This document shows, piece by piece, positions 6,650 to 15,337 of a stretch of 64,000 bases of DNA (positions are counted from its first letter, which is position 1; each line of letters opens with the position of its first letter). Origin of the DNA: Bacillota bacterium (GTDB taxonomy: Bacteria > Bacillota > Clostridia > Christensenellales > SZUA-584). Location of the stretch: the NCBI GenBank assembly GCA_023459495.1, contig JAEWTL010000038.1, positions 367,682 through 431,681 on the forward strand. Direction: 5' to 3'. The notes beneath the pieces were generated by a model. The model had not been told where the DNA came from and made no database searches. It saw only the letters and a program-made list of their open reading frames with translations. The position numbers and the translations under genes are program-made.

Positions 6650-9070
6650 ATGGATTTTTTGCAGGTTGAAAAGAAGTGGAAAGAAAAATGGGAGCAAACG
6701 AAGTTATACAGCTTCGATAAGTCCCGCGTCGACAAGAAGAAGTACGTGCTGGAGATGTTCTCCTACCCCTCGGGTGCAAAGCTGCACCTCGGACACTGGT
6801 ACAACTATGGCCTGACGGACTCCTACGCACGATATTTGCGCATGAAGGGCTATGAAATCTTTCAGCCCATGGGCTTCGACGCTTTCGGCCTGCCCGCCGA
6901 GAACTACGCAATCAAGACGGGCATCCATCCGGAGGACTCCACACTTAAAAATATCGACACCATGGAAAAGCAGCTCAAGGCCATGGGCGCAATGTTCGAC
7001 TGGGACTACGAGATCAAGACCTGCATGCCGGACTATTACCGCTGGACCCAGTGGTGCTTTTTACAGTTGTATAAAAAGGGCCTCGCCTACCGCAAGGAAG
7101 CGCCCGTGAACTGGTGCGAAAGCTGCCAGACCGTGCTTGCCAACGAGCAGGTGGTGGACGGCGGCTGCGAGCGCTGCGGCACGCCCGTCAAGCGCAAGCA
7201 TTTGACGCAGTGGTTCTTCAAGATCACCGATTACGCCGAGCGTCTGCTGGAGGGGCTTAATAAGATCGACTGGCCCGAAAAGACCAAGATGATGCAGCGC
7301 AACTGGATCGGCAAATCCACCGGTGGCCAGATTACGTTCAAGCTTGAAAACGGCGACGAGATTACCGTATTTACGACGCGTGCTGACACGCTGTATGGCT
7401 GTACCTATGTGGTGCTCGCGCCGGAGCATCCGCTGACCAAAAAGATCACCACGCCGCACCAGATGAAGGCCGTGGAGGAATACATCGACTACGCCGCACG
7501 CGCGTCCGAAATCGACCGGCTTTCCACCACCCGCGAGAAAACCGGCGTGTTTACCGGCGCGTATGCGATTAACCCGATCAACGGACAGCGCATCCCCGTC
7601 TATGTGGCGGACTACGTGCTGGCCACCTACGGCACAGGCGCGGTAATGGCCGTGCCCGCGCACGACGAGCGAGACTTCGAGTTCGCGCAAAAGTACGATC
7701 TGCCCATCGAGCGCGTCATCGAGGGCCTCCAAGGCGAGCCCGACGACCTGCCCTTCACGAGCTACAGCGGTGTGATGGTAAACAGCGAGCAGTTCGATGG
7801 ACTCACCGTGGAGGAAGGCAAAAAGGCCATCATCGAGAAGCTGAAAAACGATGATGCGGGCGATTTTTGCATCAACTATCGCCTGCGCGACTGGCTTATC
7901 TCGCGCCAGCGCTACTGGGGCGCGCCCATCCCCGTGGTCTACTGCGACAAATGCGGAGAGGTGCCCGTGCCGGAGAGCGATCTGCCCGTGAAGCTGCCCT
8001 ACGACGTGGACTTTACGCCGGACGGCACATCGCCGCTGCTCAAATCCGCGTCCTTTATCAACACGACCTGCCCGAAGTGCGGCGGCCCGGCCAAGCGAGA
8101 CGCCGATACGATGGACACGTTTGTGTGCTCGTCTTGGTACTTCCTGCGCTACCCGGATGCCCATAACGACGAGGCCGCTTTTAACACCGAATGGATCAAC
8201 AAGATGTTGCCCGTGGACAAGTATGTAGGCGGCGCGGAGCACGCCTGCATGCATCTGCTGTACGCGCGCTTCTTTACCATGGCCCTGCACGACATGGGCT
8301 ATGTGGATTTCGACGAGCCGTTTCAGTCGCTCGTACATCAGGGCGTCATCCTGGGGCCGGACGGACAGCGCATGAGCAAGTCCCACGGCAACGTCGTCTC
8401 GCCCGATGAATACATCGCCCAATACGGAAGCGACGTGTTCCGCACGTATCTGGCTTTCGGTTTCTCTTACATGGAGGGTGGGCCGTGGAACGCTGACGGC
8501 ATCCGTTCCGTAAACAAGTTCCTGGAGCGGCTGGAACGTACCGTTACGCGCCTGCTGGAGGTTTCAGGCGAGAGCGAGGAAGGCAAAAAGGAGATCCGCT
8601 ACGCGGAGAACTACGCCATCCAGCGCGTTTCGGCTGATATTGAGAACTTCTCGTTCAACACAGCCATTGCGCGCATCATGGAACTGGTGAATGCATTAGC
8701 GAAGTATCTCGATGCCACGCCGGATAAAGAAACATCCGCTCATATCGCCCGGACGTTGATCCGCCTCATTGCGCCGTTTGCGCCGCATATCGCGGAGGAG
8801 CTGTGGGAGCAGGCGGGTGAGTCCTACTCCGTGTTCAACGCGGCTTTCCCGGAGTGTGACGAAAGCGCACTCGTGATGGATACCGTGGAGATGGTGCTGC
8901 AGGTAAACGGCAAGGTGCGCGCCAAGTTCCTCGTGTCCGCAGACGCCTCCAAAGAGGACATTGAGCAGCTTGTCTTCTCTACCGACAGCCTGACCGCGCA
9001 TTTCGAAGGCAAACAGGTCCGCAAGGTCATCATCGTACCGGGCCGCATCGCCAACATCGTAGTAGGCTGA
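6650..9070 (+). CDS. leuS: Leucyl-tRNA synthetase
   Basis: An 806-residue class Ia aminoacyl-tRNA synthetase that charges tRNA-Leu. The HIGH box is H-L-G-H-W-Y (about residue 46), zinc-knuckle cysteines lie near C-E-S-C and C-E-R-C, and the CP1 editing domain shows T-T-R-A-D-T and the D-E-R-D motif. The R-Q-R-Y-W-G-A-P-I-P block and the catalytic loop R-M-S-K-S-H-G-N follow, then the anticodon-binding helices and a short C-terminal domain. Full length for the family. No T-box leader fits in the 65 bases before it. Confidence 0.97.
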   Translation: MDFLQVEKKWKEKWEQTKLYSFDKSRVDKKKYVLEMFSYPSGAKLHLGHWYNYGLTDSYARYLRMKGYEIFQPMGFDAFGLPAENYAIKTGIHPEDSTLKNIDTMEKQLKAMGAMFDWDYEIKTCMPDYYRWTQWCFLQLYKKGLAYRKEAPVNWCESCQTVLANEQVVDGGCERCGTPVKRKHLTQWFFKITDYAERLLEGLNKIDWPEKTKMMQRNWIGKSTGGQITFKLENGDEITVFTTRADTLYGCTYVVLAPEHPLTKKITTPHQMKAVEEYIDYAARASEIDRLSTTREKTGVFTGAYAINPINGQRIPVYVADYVLATYGTGAVMAVPAHDERDFEFAQKYDLPIERVIEGLQGEPDDLPFTSYSGVMVNSEQFDGLTVEEGKKAIIEKLKNDDAGDFCINYRLRDWLISRQRYWGAPIPVVYCDKCGEVPVPESDLPVKLPYDVDFTPDGTSPLLKSASFINTTCPKCGGPAKRDADTMDTFVCSSWYFLRYPDAHNDEAAFNTEWINKMLPVDKYVGGAEHACMHLLYARFFTMALHDMGYVDFDEPFQSLVHQGVILGPDGQRMSKSHGNVVSPDEYIAQYGSDVFRTYLAFGFSYMEGGPWNADGIRSVNKFLERLERTVTRLLEVSGESEEGKKEIRYAENYAIQRVSADIENFSFNTAIARIMELVNALAKYLDATPDKETSAHIARTLIRLIAPFAPHIAEELWEQAGESYSVFNAAFPECDESALVMDTVEMVLQVNGKVRAKFLVSADASKEDIEQLVFSTDSLTAHFEGKQVRKVIIVPGRIANIVVG

Positions 9071-9097
9071 CACTGGGTTGCTGAAAAAAACTATATC

Positions 9098-9245
9098 TTG
9101 GAGGCTCTGCCTCCAAACCTCCGCACAAGGGGCAATGCCCCTTGTGTATCCCATCGGGAGCGAAACGCCTAAACAGGCGTTTCGCGGACAAAGGGATTCC
9201 AAAGGGACTGGTCCCTTTGGCGGGAGCGCGAGGGCAGAGCCCTCG
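9098..9245. repeat. Five tandem perfect hairpins
   Basis: Directly after leuS come five short palindromes in a row: 9098-9116 (8 bp), 9125-9145 (9 bp), 9160-9185 (11 bp), 9199-9220 (10 bp) and 9229-9245 (7 bp), all with 2-4-base loops and perfect arms. No open frame explains them. Each arm has a different sequence, so this is not simple repeat expansion. It could be a leuS 3' processing or termination block, or a dispersed intergenic element. Confidence 0.7.
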
Positions 9246-9293
9246 TCATTGCACATGTTCCAATGCGGCGGACGGGGGCCGTTAAACCCCGCC

Positions 9294-9384
9294 GGACAGT
9301 TCGAAACCATCCTGTCCTAAAATAAAACTACGGAAGGCCGGGCTTACAGCCCCGGGCGGATACCAAGACAGGAATCCGCAGAGA
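9294..9384 (+). promoter_or_regulatory. Candidate pseudoknot riboswitch upstream of queT
   Basis: In the 100 bases before the queT-like gene, 9310-9316 pairs with 9367-9373 (7 bp) and 9356-9361 pairs with 9374-9379 (6 bp). The two helices interlock as an H-type pseudoknot whose last strand abuts the AGAGA ribosome site. An A-rich loop (9317-9330) and an internal GC-rich hairpin (about 9337-9355) lie inside. An alternative hairpin, 9294-9299 with 9312-9317, excludes the pseudoknot. A pseudoknot touching the ribosome site before a queuosine-precursor transporter is what a preQ1 riboswitch looks like, though I do not recognise the exact class I, II or III consensus. Confidence 0.5.
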
Positions 9385-9392
9385 ATTGAATC

Positions 9393-9887
9393 ATGAAAAC
9401 AAAATTGCTCACGCCGCGCTTTATGGCCGAGGCCGGCATCATCGCGGCGCTTTATTTTGCGCTCACCATGGCCAGCATCCCTTTGAGCTACATGACGCCG
9501 CAGGTACGCATCTCCGAGGCGCTGTGCGTACTGCCGTTCTTCACACCCGCAGCTGTGCCCGGGCTGTTCATCGGCTGCCTGCTCTCCAACCTCGCGGGCA
9601 GTCCGCTTGGGCCATACGACATACTGTTTGGCTCGCTCGCCACGCTGGCAGCCGCCATCGCCGCGCGGTACATCCGGCCCAAATGGCTGGTGCCGCTGCC
9701 GCCCGTGGTGATCAACGCGTTTGTCGTGGCCGGAATTCTGCAATACTATTTAGGGATACTGTACTGGGAATCCGTACTGTGGGTCGCCGCGGGCGAGGCC
9801 ATCGCGTGCTATGCGCTGGGCCTGCCGCTGCTGCTGGCACTTGAAAAACATAAGGATAAGCTATTTAAACGTGACGGAAAACGCTGA
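9393..9887 (+). CDS. queT: QueT-type queuosine-precursor transporter
   Basis: A 164-residue membrane protein with five or six hydrophobic helices and the conserved early segment A-E-A-G-I-I-A-A-L-Y-F-A-L-T, then V-R-I-S-E-A-L. These are typical of the QueT/COG4708 family, the S component of an ECF importer that takes up queuosine precursors. The C-terminus is basic (K-R-D-G-K-R). The leader carries a pseudoknot, consistent with preQ1 control. The 3' end overlaps the next gene by 17 bases. Confidence 0.85.
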   Translation: MKTKLLTPRFMAEAGIIAALYFALTMASIPLSYMTPQVRISEALCVLPFFTPAAVPGLFIGCLLSNLAGSPLGPYDILFGSLATLAAAIAARYIRPKWLVPLPPVVINAFVVAGILQYYLGILYWESVLWVAAGEAIACYALGLPLLLALEKHKDKLFKRDGKR

Positions 9888-10500
9888 GGAAAAAATCATC
9901 ACCGAAGAAAAGCTGCCGGAGAAACCGGAAAAGAAGAAGCCCGACTTCAAAACCCTGTGGCACCTGTTCGTCATCTTCTTTAAAGCGGGCACGTTTACGT
10001 TCGCGGGCGGGCTCGCCATGCTGCCCGTGATTGAGAGGGACGTGGTGGAAAAGTACGCCTTGATGACGCGCGAGGAGTTCCTCGAATACGCCACGCTCGC
10101 CCAAACCCTGCCCGGAATCATCGCGCTTAACTGTTCCGCGTTCGTGGGGCGGCATTCGGCGGGTACGCTTGGAATGCTCGTCGCGGGCTTTGGCGCTACG
10201 GTCTCCGCCTTCGTGTTGATGGTTGTTGCCACGATTCTGCTGCACCTTGTACCGCAGGAAGGGGCGTTTGCCGGGGCATTCCGCGGCATCCGCGCCGCCT
10301 CCGCTGCGCTCATCCTCTCCGCCGCGTTCTCACTCGGCAGACACAACATCAAAACCGCCTTCACCATTGTGGTGATGCTTGCGGCCTTCGCGTTGGTGCT
10401 GTTTCTGAACATCAGCGCGCCGCTTGTCATCCTCGCCGCAGGCCTTGCCGGTATCGCGTTCCATTGGATTAAAAAACGCAGGAAGAAGGCCGAGTTATGA
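9871..10500 (+). CDS. chrA: Chromate transporter, first CHR half
   Basis: A 209-residue membrane protein of the short CHR family, with a charged N-terminal tail (E-E-K-x-P-E-K-P-E-K-K-K-P) then the motif F-K-A-G-T-F-T-F-A-G-G-L-A-M-L-P. Short CHR proteins work as pairs of opposite topology and are annotated as chromate/sulfate exporters, though the natural substrate is often unknown. The GTG at 9871 is chosen because upstream codons in this frame give a Cys/Arg-rich shadow of queT. The stop overlaps the partner gene start (10497). Confidence 0.85.
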   Translation: MTENAEEKIITEEKLPEKPEKKKPDFKTLWHLFVIFFKAGTFTFAGGLAMLPVIERDVVEKYALMTREEFLEYATLAQTLPGIIALNCSAFVGRHSAGTLGMLVAGFGATVSAFVLMVVATILLHLVPQEGAFAGAFRGIRAASAALILSAAFSLGRHNIKTAFTIVVMLAAFALVLFLNISAPLVILAAGLAGIAFHWIKKRRKKAEL

Positions 10501-11066
10501 TCGTGTGCCTGAAGCTGCTGTACACGTTTTTCTTTATCGGCATCGCGGGCTTTGGCGGCGGCTACTCCATGATGTCCATGATCATGACCGAGTCGGCCAA
10601 GTTCGGCGTTACCACGGCCCAACTGGCGGATCTCAACGCGCTCGACATGATCGTGCCCGGCCCCATCGCCATCAACGCCGCCACCTATGTAGGCTATCTC
10701 TCCGGCGGCTTCTGGGGCGCGCTCTTTGCCACCATCGGCGTATCGCTGCCCTCGTTCATCATCATCACGCTCGTGATGCGCTTTCTCAAACGCTACCGCG
10801 AGAACAAGCTGGTCTCCGGCTTCCTCACGGGCGTCAAGCCCGCAGCCGTGGGCCTCATCGGCGCGGCTGCCATGGCCATCGCCGGAGGCGTGCTGCTGCA
10901 GACCGGCGCCACCACCGCCACGCTGCTGACGAACCCTTTCGGCACGCTTTCGCTGCCGCTCGTGGGTATCTTCGTTGCCGTAGCCGTCGCCAACATCGGC
11001 TTTAAGGTAAACCCCATACTGCTCACGCTGATTGCGGGTGTCATTGGGGCGTTGTTTTTGGGATAG
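10497..11066 (+). CDS. chrA: Chromate transporter, second CHR half
   Basis: A 189-residue partner of the preceding gene. It holds the second CHR signature F-F-I-G-I-A-G-F-G-G-G-Y-S-M-M and the P-G-P-I-A-I-N-A-A-T-Y-V-G motif, with about six membrane helices. The ATGA overlap with the first half indicates coupled translation and a heterodimer. Full length for a short-chain CHR protein. Confidence 0.87.
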   Translation: MIVCLKLLYTFFFIGIAGFGGGYSMMSMIMTESAKFGVTTAQLADLNALDMIVPGPIAINAATYVGYLSGGFWGALFATIGVSLPSFIIITLVMRFLKRYRENKLVSGFLTGVKPAAVGLIGAAAMAIAGGVLLQTGATTATLLTNPFGTLSLPLVGIFVAVAVANIGFKVNPILLTLIAGVIGALFLG

Positions 11067-11292
11067 GCACTCGCCATATGGAATTCCCAAGAAAGCTTAA
11101 AACATACTGTGGCGTTAGCTTGTGCAGTTAGTGCCCGTGGTTACTAAAAAAATGCTCTTTGAGATGGACTGAGGGTAGCATCTCCGAAACAAGCTGAAAG
11201 CAGGTTCGCCTGGCTTTTTTCTTTACCTAAAATAGCAATACCCTGCTCCCGTCCGCGTATACATTATGGACGCTGAAAACGGGAGTGACGCA
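11067..11292 (+). promoter_or_regulatory. Gene-free leader before the ZIP transporter, with attenuator-like hairpins
   Basis: No gene is seen. There is a 6-bp stem at 11161-11166/11179-11184 and then a terminator-like hairpin with a T-run (about 11197-11221, GCAGG-TTCG-CCTGGC followed by six T). This could end the chrA transcript, or act as an attenuator of the following metal transporter. I do not recognise a known metal riboswitch (NiCo or yybP-ykoY consensus is not evident). Confidence 0.35.
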
Positions 11293-11988
11293 ATGTATAT
11301 CGAAAGCGGCCTATTGGGCGTGGTGGTGGGCGCGGCTGGAACGGTGCTGGGCGGCGTATTGGCCATGCTGATCGGCGGACGGGTGAAGGAACCCCGGCCT
11401 TTTCTCGCGTTTGCGGGCGGGATGATGATCGCCGTGGTGTTCTTCGACATGCTCATCGAAAGCGCCGAGGTGGGCAGCGTGTGGACCATGTGCATCGGCA
11501 CGGTAGGAGGCGGCGTATTCTTCGCGCTGGCCGCGCCTCTTGTGTCGCACGAGGAGACGCCTTCGCTGCGCGCCATGGGTATCCTTGTGCTGCTGGGCAT
11601 CGCGCTGCATAACCTGCCGGAGGGCCTCGCCATCGGTTCGTCGCTTGTGGAAAACGAGCGTATTGCGCTGTCGCTGTCGCTGCTGATGCTCATCCACAAC
11701 GTGCCGGAAGGCGTGGCCGTATGCCTGCCACTCAGACTCTCCGGCATGAAGGCGGCAAAGATACTCTGGCTGGCGTTTTTGACCGGCGCGCCTACCGCGG
11801 TCGGGGCGCTGCTGGGCACAGCGGTTGGCAGCATATCGCCGAATATGATCTCGCTGTGCATCGCGTTTGCGGGCGGCGCAATGCTGTTCATCTCGCTCAA
11901 AGAGCTCATCCCGGCGGCGGGCGAAAAAAAAGCGCTCTATGCGCTTTTGGGATTGTGCTTCGGGTTCTTCATGACGATGCTGGTTTGA
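11293..11988 (+). CDS. ZIP-family metal transporter
   Basis: A 231-residue membrane protein with about eight hydrophobic helices. The two metal-site motifs of ZIP transporters are present: H-N-L-P-E-G-L-A-I-G (helix 4) and H-N-V-P-E-G-V-A-V (helix 5). It probably imports zinc, iron or manganese. The ATG at 11293 has a GGGAG ribosome site 7-8 bases upstream, whereas the in-frame ATG at 11266 has none. It converges with recF, and the two coding ends overlap by 20 bases. Confidence 0.9.
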   Translation: MYIESGLLGVVVGAAGTVLGGVLAMLIGGRVKEPRPFLAFAGGMMIAVVFFDMLIESAEVGSVWTMCIGTVGGGVFFALAAPLVSHEETPSLRAMGILVLLGIALHNLPEGLAIGSSLVENERIALSLSLLMLIHNVPEGVAVCLPLRLSGMKAAKILWLAFLTGAPTAVGALLGTAVGSISPNMISLCIAFAGGAMLFISLKELIPAAGEKKALYALLGLCFGFFMTMLV

Positions 11989-13051
11989 CGGTCCCGCTGC
12001 CCACGGTATAGACGCTGCCCGAACACACGCGCATAGGTACAGCGGTAGTGATGAAGCACTGCGAGCCCTTCACCCGCTCGATCAGCGCAGACTGGCGCGC
12101 CTCGTCCAGCTCGGAGAATACATCGTCCAGTAGCAGCACCGGGCTCTCGCCAAAGTCCTGCTTCACCGCTTCAAACGTGGCTAATTTCAAGGAAAGCATT
12201 GCGGTGCGTACCTGCCCCTGCGAGGAAAAAGCCTTGATCTCCGCACCGTTCAGAAAGACCGAGAAGTCCTCCCGGTGCGGCCCCACGAGGCAGAAGCCCT
12301 GCTCGATCTCGGAAGCCAGCGACTTGTCCATGCGTTCCAGCAATGCGGCGCGGATATCGCCTCCGGTGACGCTGCAGCGGTATTTCAGGCTCAGCGACTC
12401 CCCGCCCGAAAGATCGGCGTGGATTCCCCTGCCCAGTTCGTCGATATGCTGCAAAAACGCCTGACGCTGGCGGATGATGCGCTCCCCATAGGAAGCGAGC
12501 TGTTCGCTGAATATGCCGACGAGCTTGCGGAGCTGGTGCTCCGGCATGCGCGACTTCAGCAGCGCGTTCTTCTGCGCCATGGCCTTTTGATATTCCTGCA
12601 GGTCGAAGAAGTATGTGGGCTTGAGCTTGGATATCTCGAGGTCCATGAAATGGCGTCGCAGCGACGGAGACTCCTTGAGCGTCTTAAGATCCTCAGGTGA
12701 GAACACTACCGCAACGAAGTTGCCGAGCAGGTCCCCCATGCGGCGCACGGGCTGACCGCCCACCTTGAGACTCTTCTTGTCCAGCGAGGAGAGCAGCACC
12801 TCGATATCCACCCGGCCCTGCGCACGCGCTACCGCACCTTTCACGTAGGCGCTCTCGCAGCCTTCGCGAATGCACTCCGCATCGCGTTGCGTGCGGAACG
12901 ATTTGCCGAAGCTTAATAGCCCGATAGACTCCAAAAGGTTCGTTTTGCCCGCGGCGTTTTTGCCCTGCAGCACGTTCACGCCATCCGAAAAGGCGATCTG
13001 CAGCGCGGCGTAGCTCCGGTAGTTTTTCAGTGTCAGGCCTGCAAGCCGCAT
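11969..13051 (-). CDS. recF: DNA replication/repair protein RecF
   Basis: A 360-residue SMC-like ATPase that loads RecA at gaps via RecOR. The N-terminus L-x-L-x-N-Y-R-S-Y, Walker A G-K-N-A-A-G-K-T-N-L-L-E-S, the S-Q-G-Q signature region and Walker B L-L-L-D-D-V-F-S-E-L-D are all present. The start at 13051 has GGAGG six bases upstream; the open frame reaches 13216 without a ribosome site. Unlike the usual dnaA-dnaN-recF cluster it sits here between metal transport and a membrane glycosyltransferase. The 3' end overlaps the ZIP gene tail-to-tail. Confidence 0.93.
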   Translation of the reverse strand: MRLAGLTLKNYRSYAALQIAFSDGVNVLQGKNAAGKTNLLESIGLLSFGKSFRTQRDAECIREGCESAYVKGAVARAQGRVDIEVLLSSLDKKSLKVGGQPVRRMGDLLGNFVAVVFSPEDLKTLKESPSLRRHFMDLEISKLKPTYFFDLQEYQKAMAQKNALLKSRMPEHQLRKLVGIFSEQLASYGERIIRQRQAFLQHIDELGRGIHADLSGGESLSLKYRCSVTGGDIRAALLERMDKSLASEIEQGFCLVGPHREDFSVFLNGAEIKAFSSQGQVRTAMLSLKLATFEAVKQDFGESPVLLLDDVFSELDEARQSALIERVKGSQCFITTAVPMRVCSGSVYTVGSGTVKPASS

Positions 13052-13061
13052 GCGCGCCTCC

Positions 13062-14252
13062 TTAAAGCGTATAGAACCAAATCGCACCCCACACGTTAAT
13101 GACCGCCCCCGCGAGGAGCAGTACGGCAGGCAGCGCGGTATAACCCGTGATCCGGTCTGTGCGGTAGACGCGCTCGTCGTCAAACAGCACCAGCGAGAAC
13201 GCGAGCATGTCCACAAGATAGCGGCAGCCGAACTGCCAGCCGCCCATGGTCCGGTGGCACAGCGTCACAAAAAGATGCACCACAAAGCACGCAAGCCATA
13301 TCCAGCGCTTCGCGTTCATTTTTCGCACCATGCAGACAAACAATAGAATGTACGCCGGGTTGACGAGGAAGAAGAGCGTGCCGTTGAACTGCGGCCAGAA
13401 GCCTTCGATGTCCGCGCCCGGTATTTTGAAAATCTCCACGATATTGCCCGGCAGGTATTGCAGCGAGAACTGAGGAGCACTCGCGAACTCGGGCAGGTAG
13501 TTGTGACCAAATTCAAAGAAGTTTCCAAAACGCGCATAATTGAATGCACCCATCAGCAGACCCATAAAGAAAAGCGGCAGCATATACGGCGCACAGCGCA
13601 GCAGCTTGCGGATAAAACCCTTGTCTTCGAATTTATGGTACAGCTCATAGATCAGCAGCGGTACATAAATCAGCTGGAAGGGGCGGCAGGCCATGGCGGC
13701 ACCCATCGACAGGAACGAGAGCGCCCACGCGTATTTTCTTTTGCTCTGCATCAGGTAGAGCGCCAGCACCGAGAAGAAAAAGCCCTCGGTCTGTGCGGCA
13801 AACCACACCCAGCCCGTGGCGGAAAGATACAGCAGGTTGGAGCCCAGCGTCAACAGCAGTGCAATCAGCGCGGCGTAAAGCCCGCCCATCTCGCGCCGCA
13901 GCAGATAGCGGTAGATGATCAGCATCGTGCCGATGCCAAACAGCGTATTCACAAGGTTGTCCGGGGTATTGAGACCGAAAAACGGCGTAAAAATCGCCAT
14001 CACCACGGAAGGAAACGGCGGAAAGCTGACGTAATAGTGCCCCTGATAGAAAGCAAGCTCCAGCCACGATACGTTCTCCGGCAGATGCGTGCTGCCGCTC
14101 CACCACGCGAGCGCCTGCCGCGTGTATGAGTCGTAGGTGCTGTGCGAGAGTATGCCCTGCCCGGCTGCGCCATAGATCACGATGTATGCACAAATGAGCG
14201 CTGTCAGCGCGGGAACGATGTGATATGTAAAGCGCTTGCCGTTCATTGCCAT
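13062..14252 (-). CDS. GT-C-type membrane glycosyltransferase
   Basis: A 396-residue polytopic protein with about ten membrane helices. Its first periplasmic loop contains S-T-Y-D-S-Y-T-R-Q and later H-Y-Y-V-S-F-P-P-F-P-S-V, a loop arrangement common in the ArnT/PMT/GT-C superfamily, which uses lipid-linked sugars. No cytoplasmic catalytic domain is present. The stop lies 11 bases upstream of the recF start on the same strand, so the two may be co-transcribed. The acceptor is unknown; a cell-surface glycan or a protein is possible. Confidence 0.7.
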   Translation of the reverse strand: MAMNGKRFTYHIVPALTALICAYIVIYGAAGQGILSHSTYDSYTRQALAWWSGSTHLPENVSWLELAFYQGHYYVSFPPFPSVVMAIFTPFFGLNTPDNLVNTLFGIGTMLIIYRYLLRREMGGLYAALIALLLTLGSNLLYLSATGWVWFAAQTEGFFFSVLALYLMQSKRKYAWALSFLSMGAAMACRPFQLIYVPLLIYELYHKFEDKGFIRKLLRCAPYMLPLFFMGLLMGAFNYARFGNFFEFGHNYLPEFASAPQFSLQYLPGNIVEIFKIPGADIEGFWPQFNGTLFFLVNPAYILLFVCMVRKMNAKRWIWLACFVVHLFVTLCHRTMGGWQFGCRYLVDMLAFSLVLFDDERVYRTDRITGYTALPAVLLLAGAVINVWGAIWFYTL

Positions 14253-14350
14253 AATAGACCCATTTTACCCTGTTTTCAGTGAATAGTGAATATTTTTTTG
14301 CCCAGCCCGCCAAACGGCCCGAGCGACTGTTCACCATTCATTATTCCCGT

Positions 14351-15178
14351 TCACGCCAGGTGGATGTGCGTGCTCGCCGCATTTCCCGAAAGGATTTCAT
14401 CGATACGGCTGCTCGCACGCGCAATATATACGTGCGTGCCTGCCTTAGCCGGGCCGAGCGAATACTTCAGCTTTGCACCCGCCCCGTGTGCGCCCGCACG
14501 GGAAGCCCCTCGGCAGCACGCAATGGCGGCGTTGACGTTGTCCTCCAGCTCCTGCGGCGTAGCGCCCGTGATCTCGCGGATCAGCGTGGAAACATCGCCC
14601 GGCACCTGATAGATCCCATCCACCGACGTCAGTATGACGAGCGTTTTGGCCTGCACCAGCATTGCGATCACCGCAGCGGTTTCGTCGTTATCGACGCACT
14701 CCACCACATGGCGCGTGCCATCCTCGCCAATGCGCTTTAGTTCCATCTTGCGGTTTTCTTCGCTGGAAACCGGGTCGTTGTAGTTCACAATAGGAATGGC
14801 GTTTTGCGCGGGTGCGCGCATCAGCAATCGGTAGATGTGCTCGCGCTTCTCCGGATCGTTGAAGTGGCTGTGCTCCACGAGCATCTGGCGCACCGAATAG
14901 CTCGGATTGATGAACTGCCGGTAGTTCTCCATCAAGATGGCCTGTCCCTGCGCGGCGTAGTCGGTCTTTACGTCCTCTTCGTCGCCGGTGAGTTCATGTC
15001 CGCTGCGCTTCATGTAGTCGATGCGGCCGATCTCAGTCGCGCCGGAGCTGACGAGCAGCATGCCGGGTCGCAGCGAAGCACTCAGCCTTGAGAATATGTT
15101 GTAGTCGATGTCGCCGTCCTCGTCGCGGATGAGCGCCATGGAGCCGATTTTAATGACAATGTCGTATACGCCCTGCAT
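14351..15178 (-). CDS. Amino-acid-kinase-fold enzyme, glutamate 5-kinase-like
   Basis: A 275-residue protein with the amino-acid kinase fold: an N-terminal [IV]-K-I-G-S loop, S-S-G-A-T-E-I-G near residue 45, the P-I-V-N-Y-N-D-P-V motif and D-N-D-E-T-A-A-V-I-A, and a late G-A-G-A-K-L-K. This resembles the kinase domain of glutamate 5-kinase (ProB). It lacks the C-terminal PUA domain, and no proA neighbour is present. It may therefore be a ProB variant or another kinase of the family. It has its own strong promoter and is divergent from the aminotransferase gene. Confidence 0.65.
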   Translation of the reverse strand: MQGVYDIVIKIGSMALIRDEDGDIDYNIFSRLSASLRPGMLLVSSGATEIGRIDYMKRSGHELTGDEEDVKTDYAAQGQAILMENYRQFINPSYSVRQMLVEHSHFNDPEKREHIYRLLMRAPAQNAIPIVNYNDPVSSEENRKMELKRIGEDGTRHVVECVDNDETAAVIAMLVQAKTLVILTSVDGIYQVPGDVSTLIREITGATPQELEDNVNAAIACCRGASRAGAHGAGAKLKYSLGPAKAGTHVYIARASSRIDEILSGNAASTHIHLA

Positions 15179-15210
15179 GCGGTGCCTTCCTTCTCCGGTT
15201 TTCTTGCGAT

Positions 15211-15239
15211 ATTATACACCATCGTACGGGGACTGGCAA
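15211..15239 (-). promoter_or_regulatory. Promoter of the kinase gene
   Basis: On the minus strand, TTGCCA (15239-15234), a 17-base spacer and TATAAT (15216-15211). It lies 33 bases before the kinase start. Confidence 0.65.
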
Positions 15240-15267
15240 TCACAGGGCTTTCATCAGCGCATTTGGC

Positions 15268-15296
15268 TTGCGGGAGGTTCACTTCCGTATTATAAT
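15268..15296 (+). promoter_or_regulatory. Promoter of the aminotransferase gene
   Basis: TTGCGG (15268-15273), a 17-base spacer and TATAAT (15291-15296). It is back-to-back with the kinase promoter. Confidence 0.6.
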
Positions 15297-15337
15297 ACTG
15301 AAAAACCGGGCGACCGGAATGCAAAGGAAACTGTACC

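Noticed and set aside
9871..11090. 409-codon minus-strand frame opposite the chromate transporter genes
   Set aside because: Shadow frame: the plus strand encodes two complete CHR proteins with family motifs.
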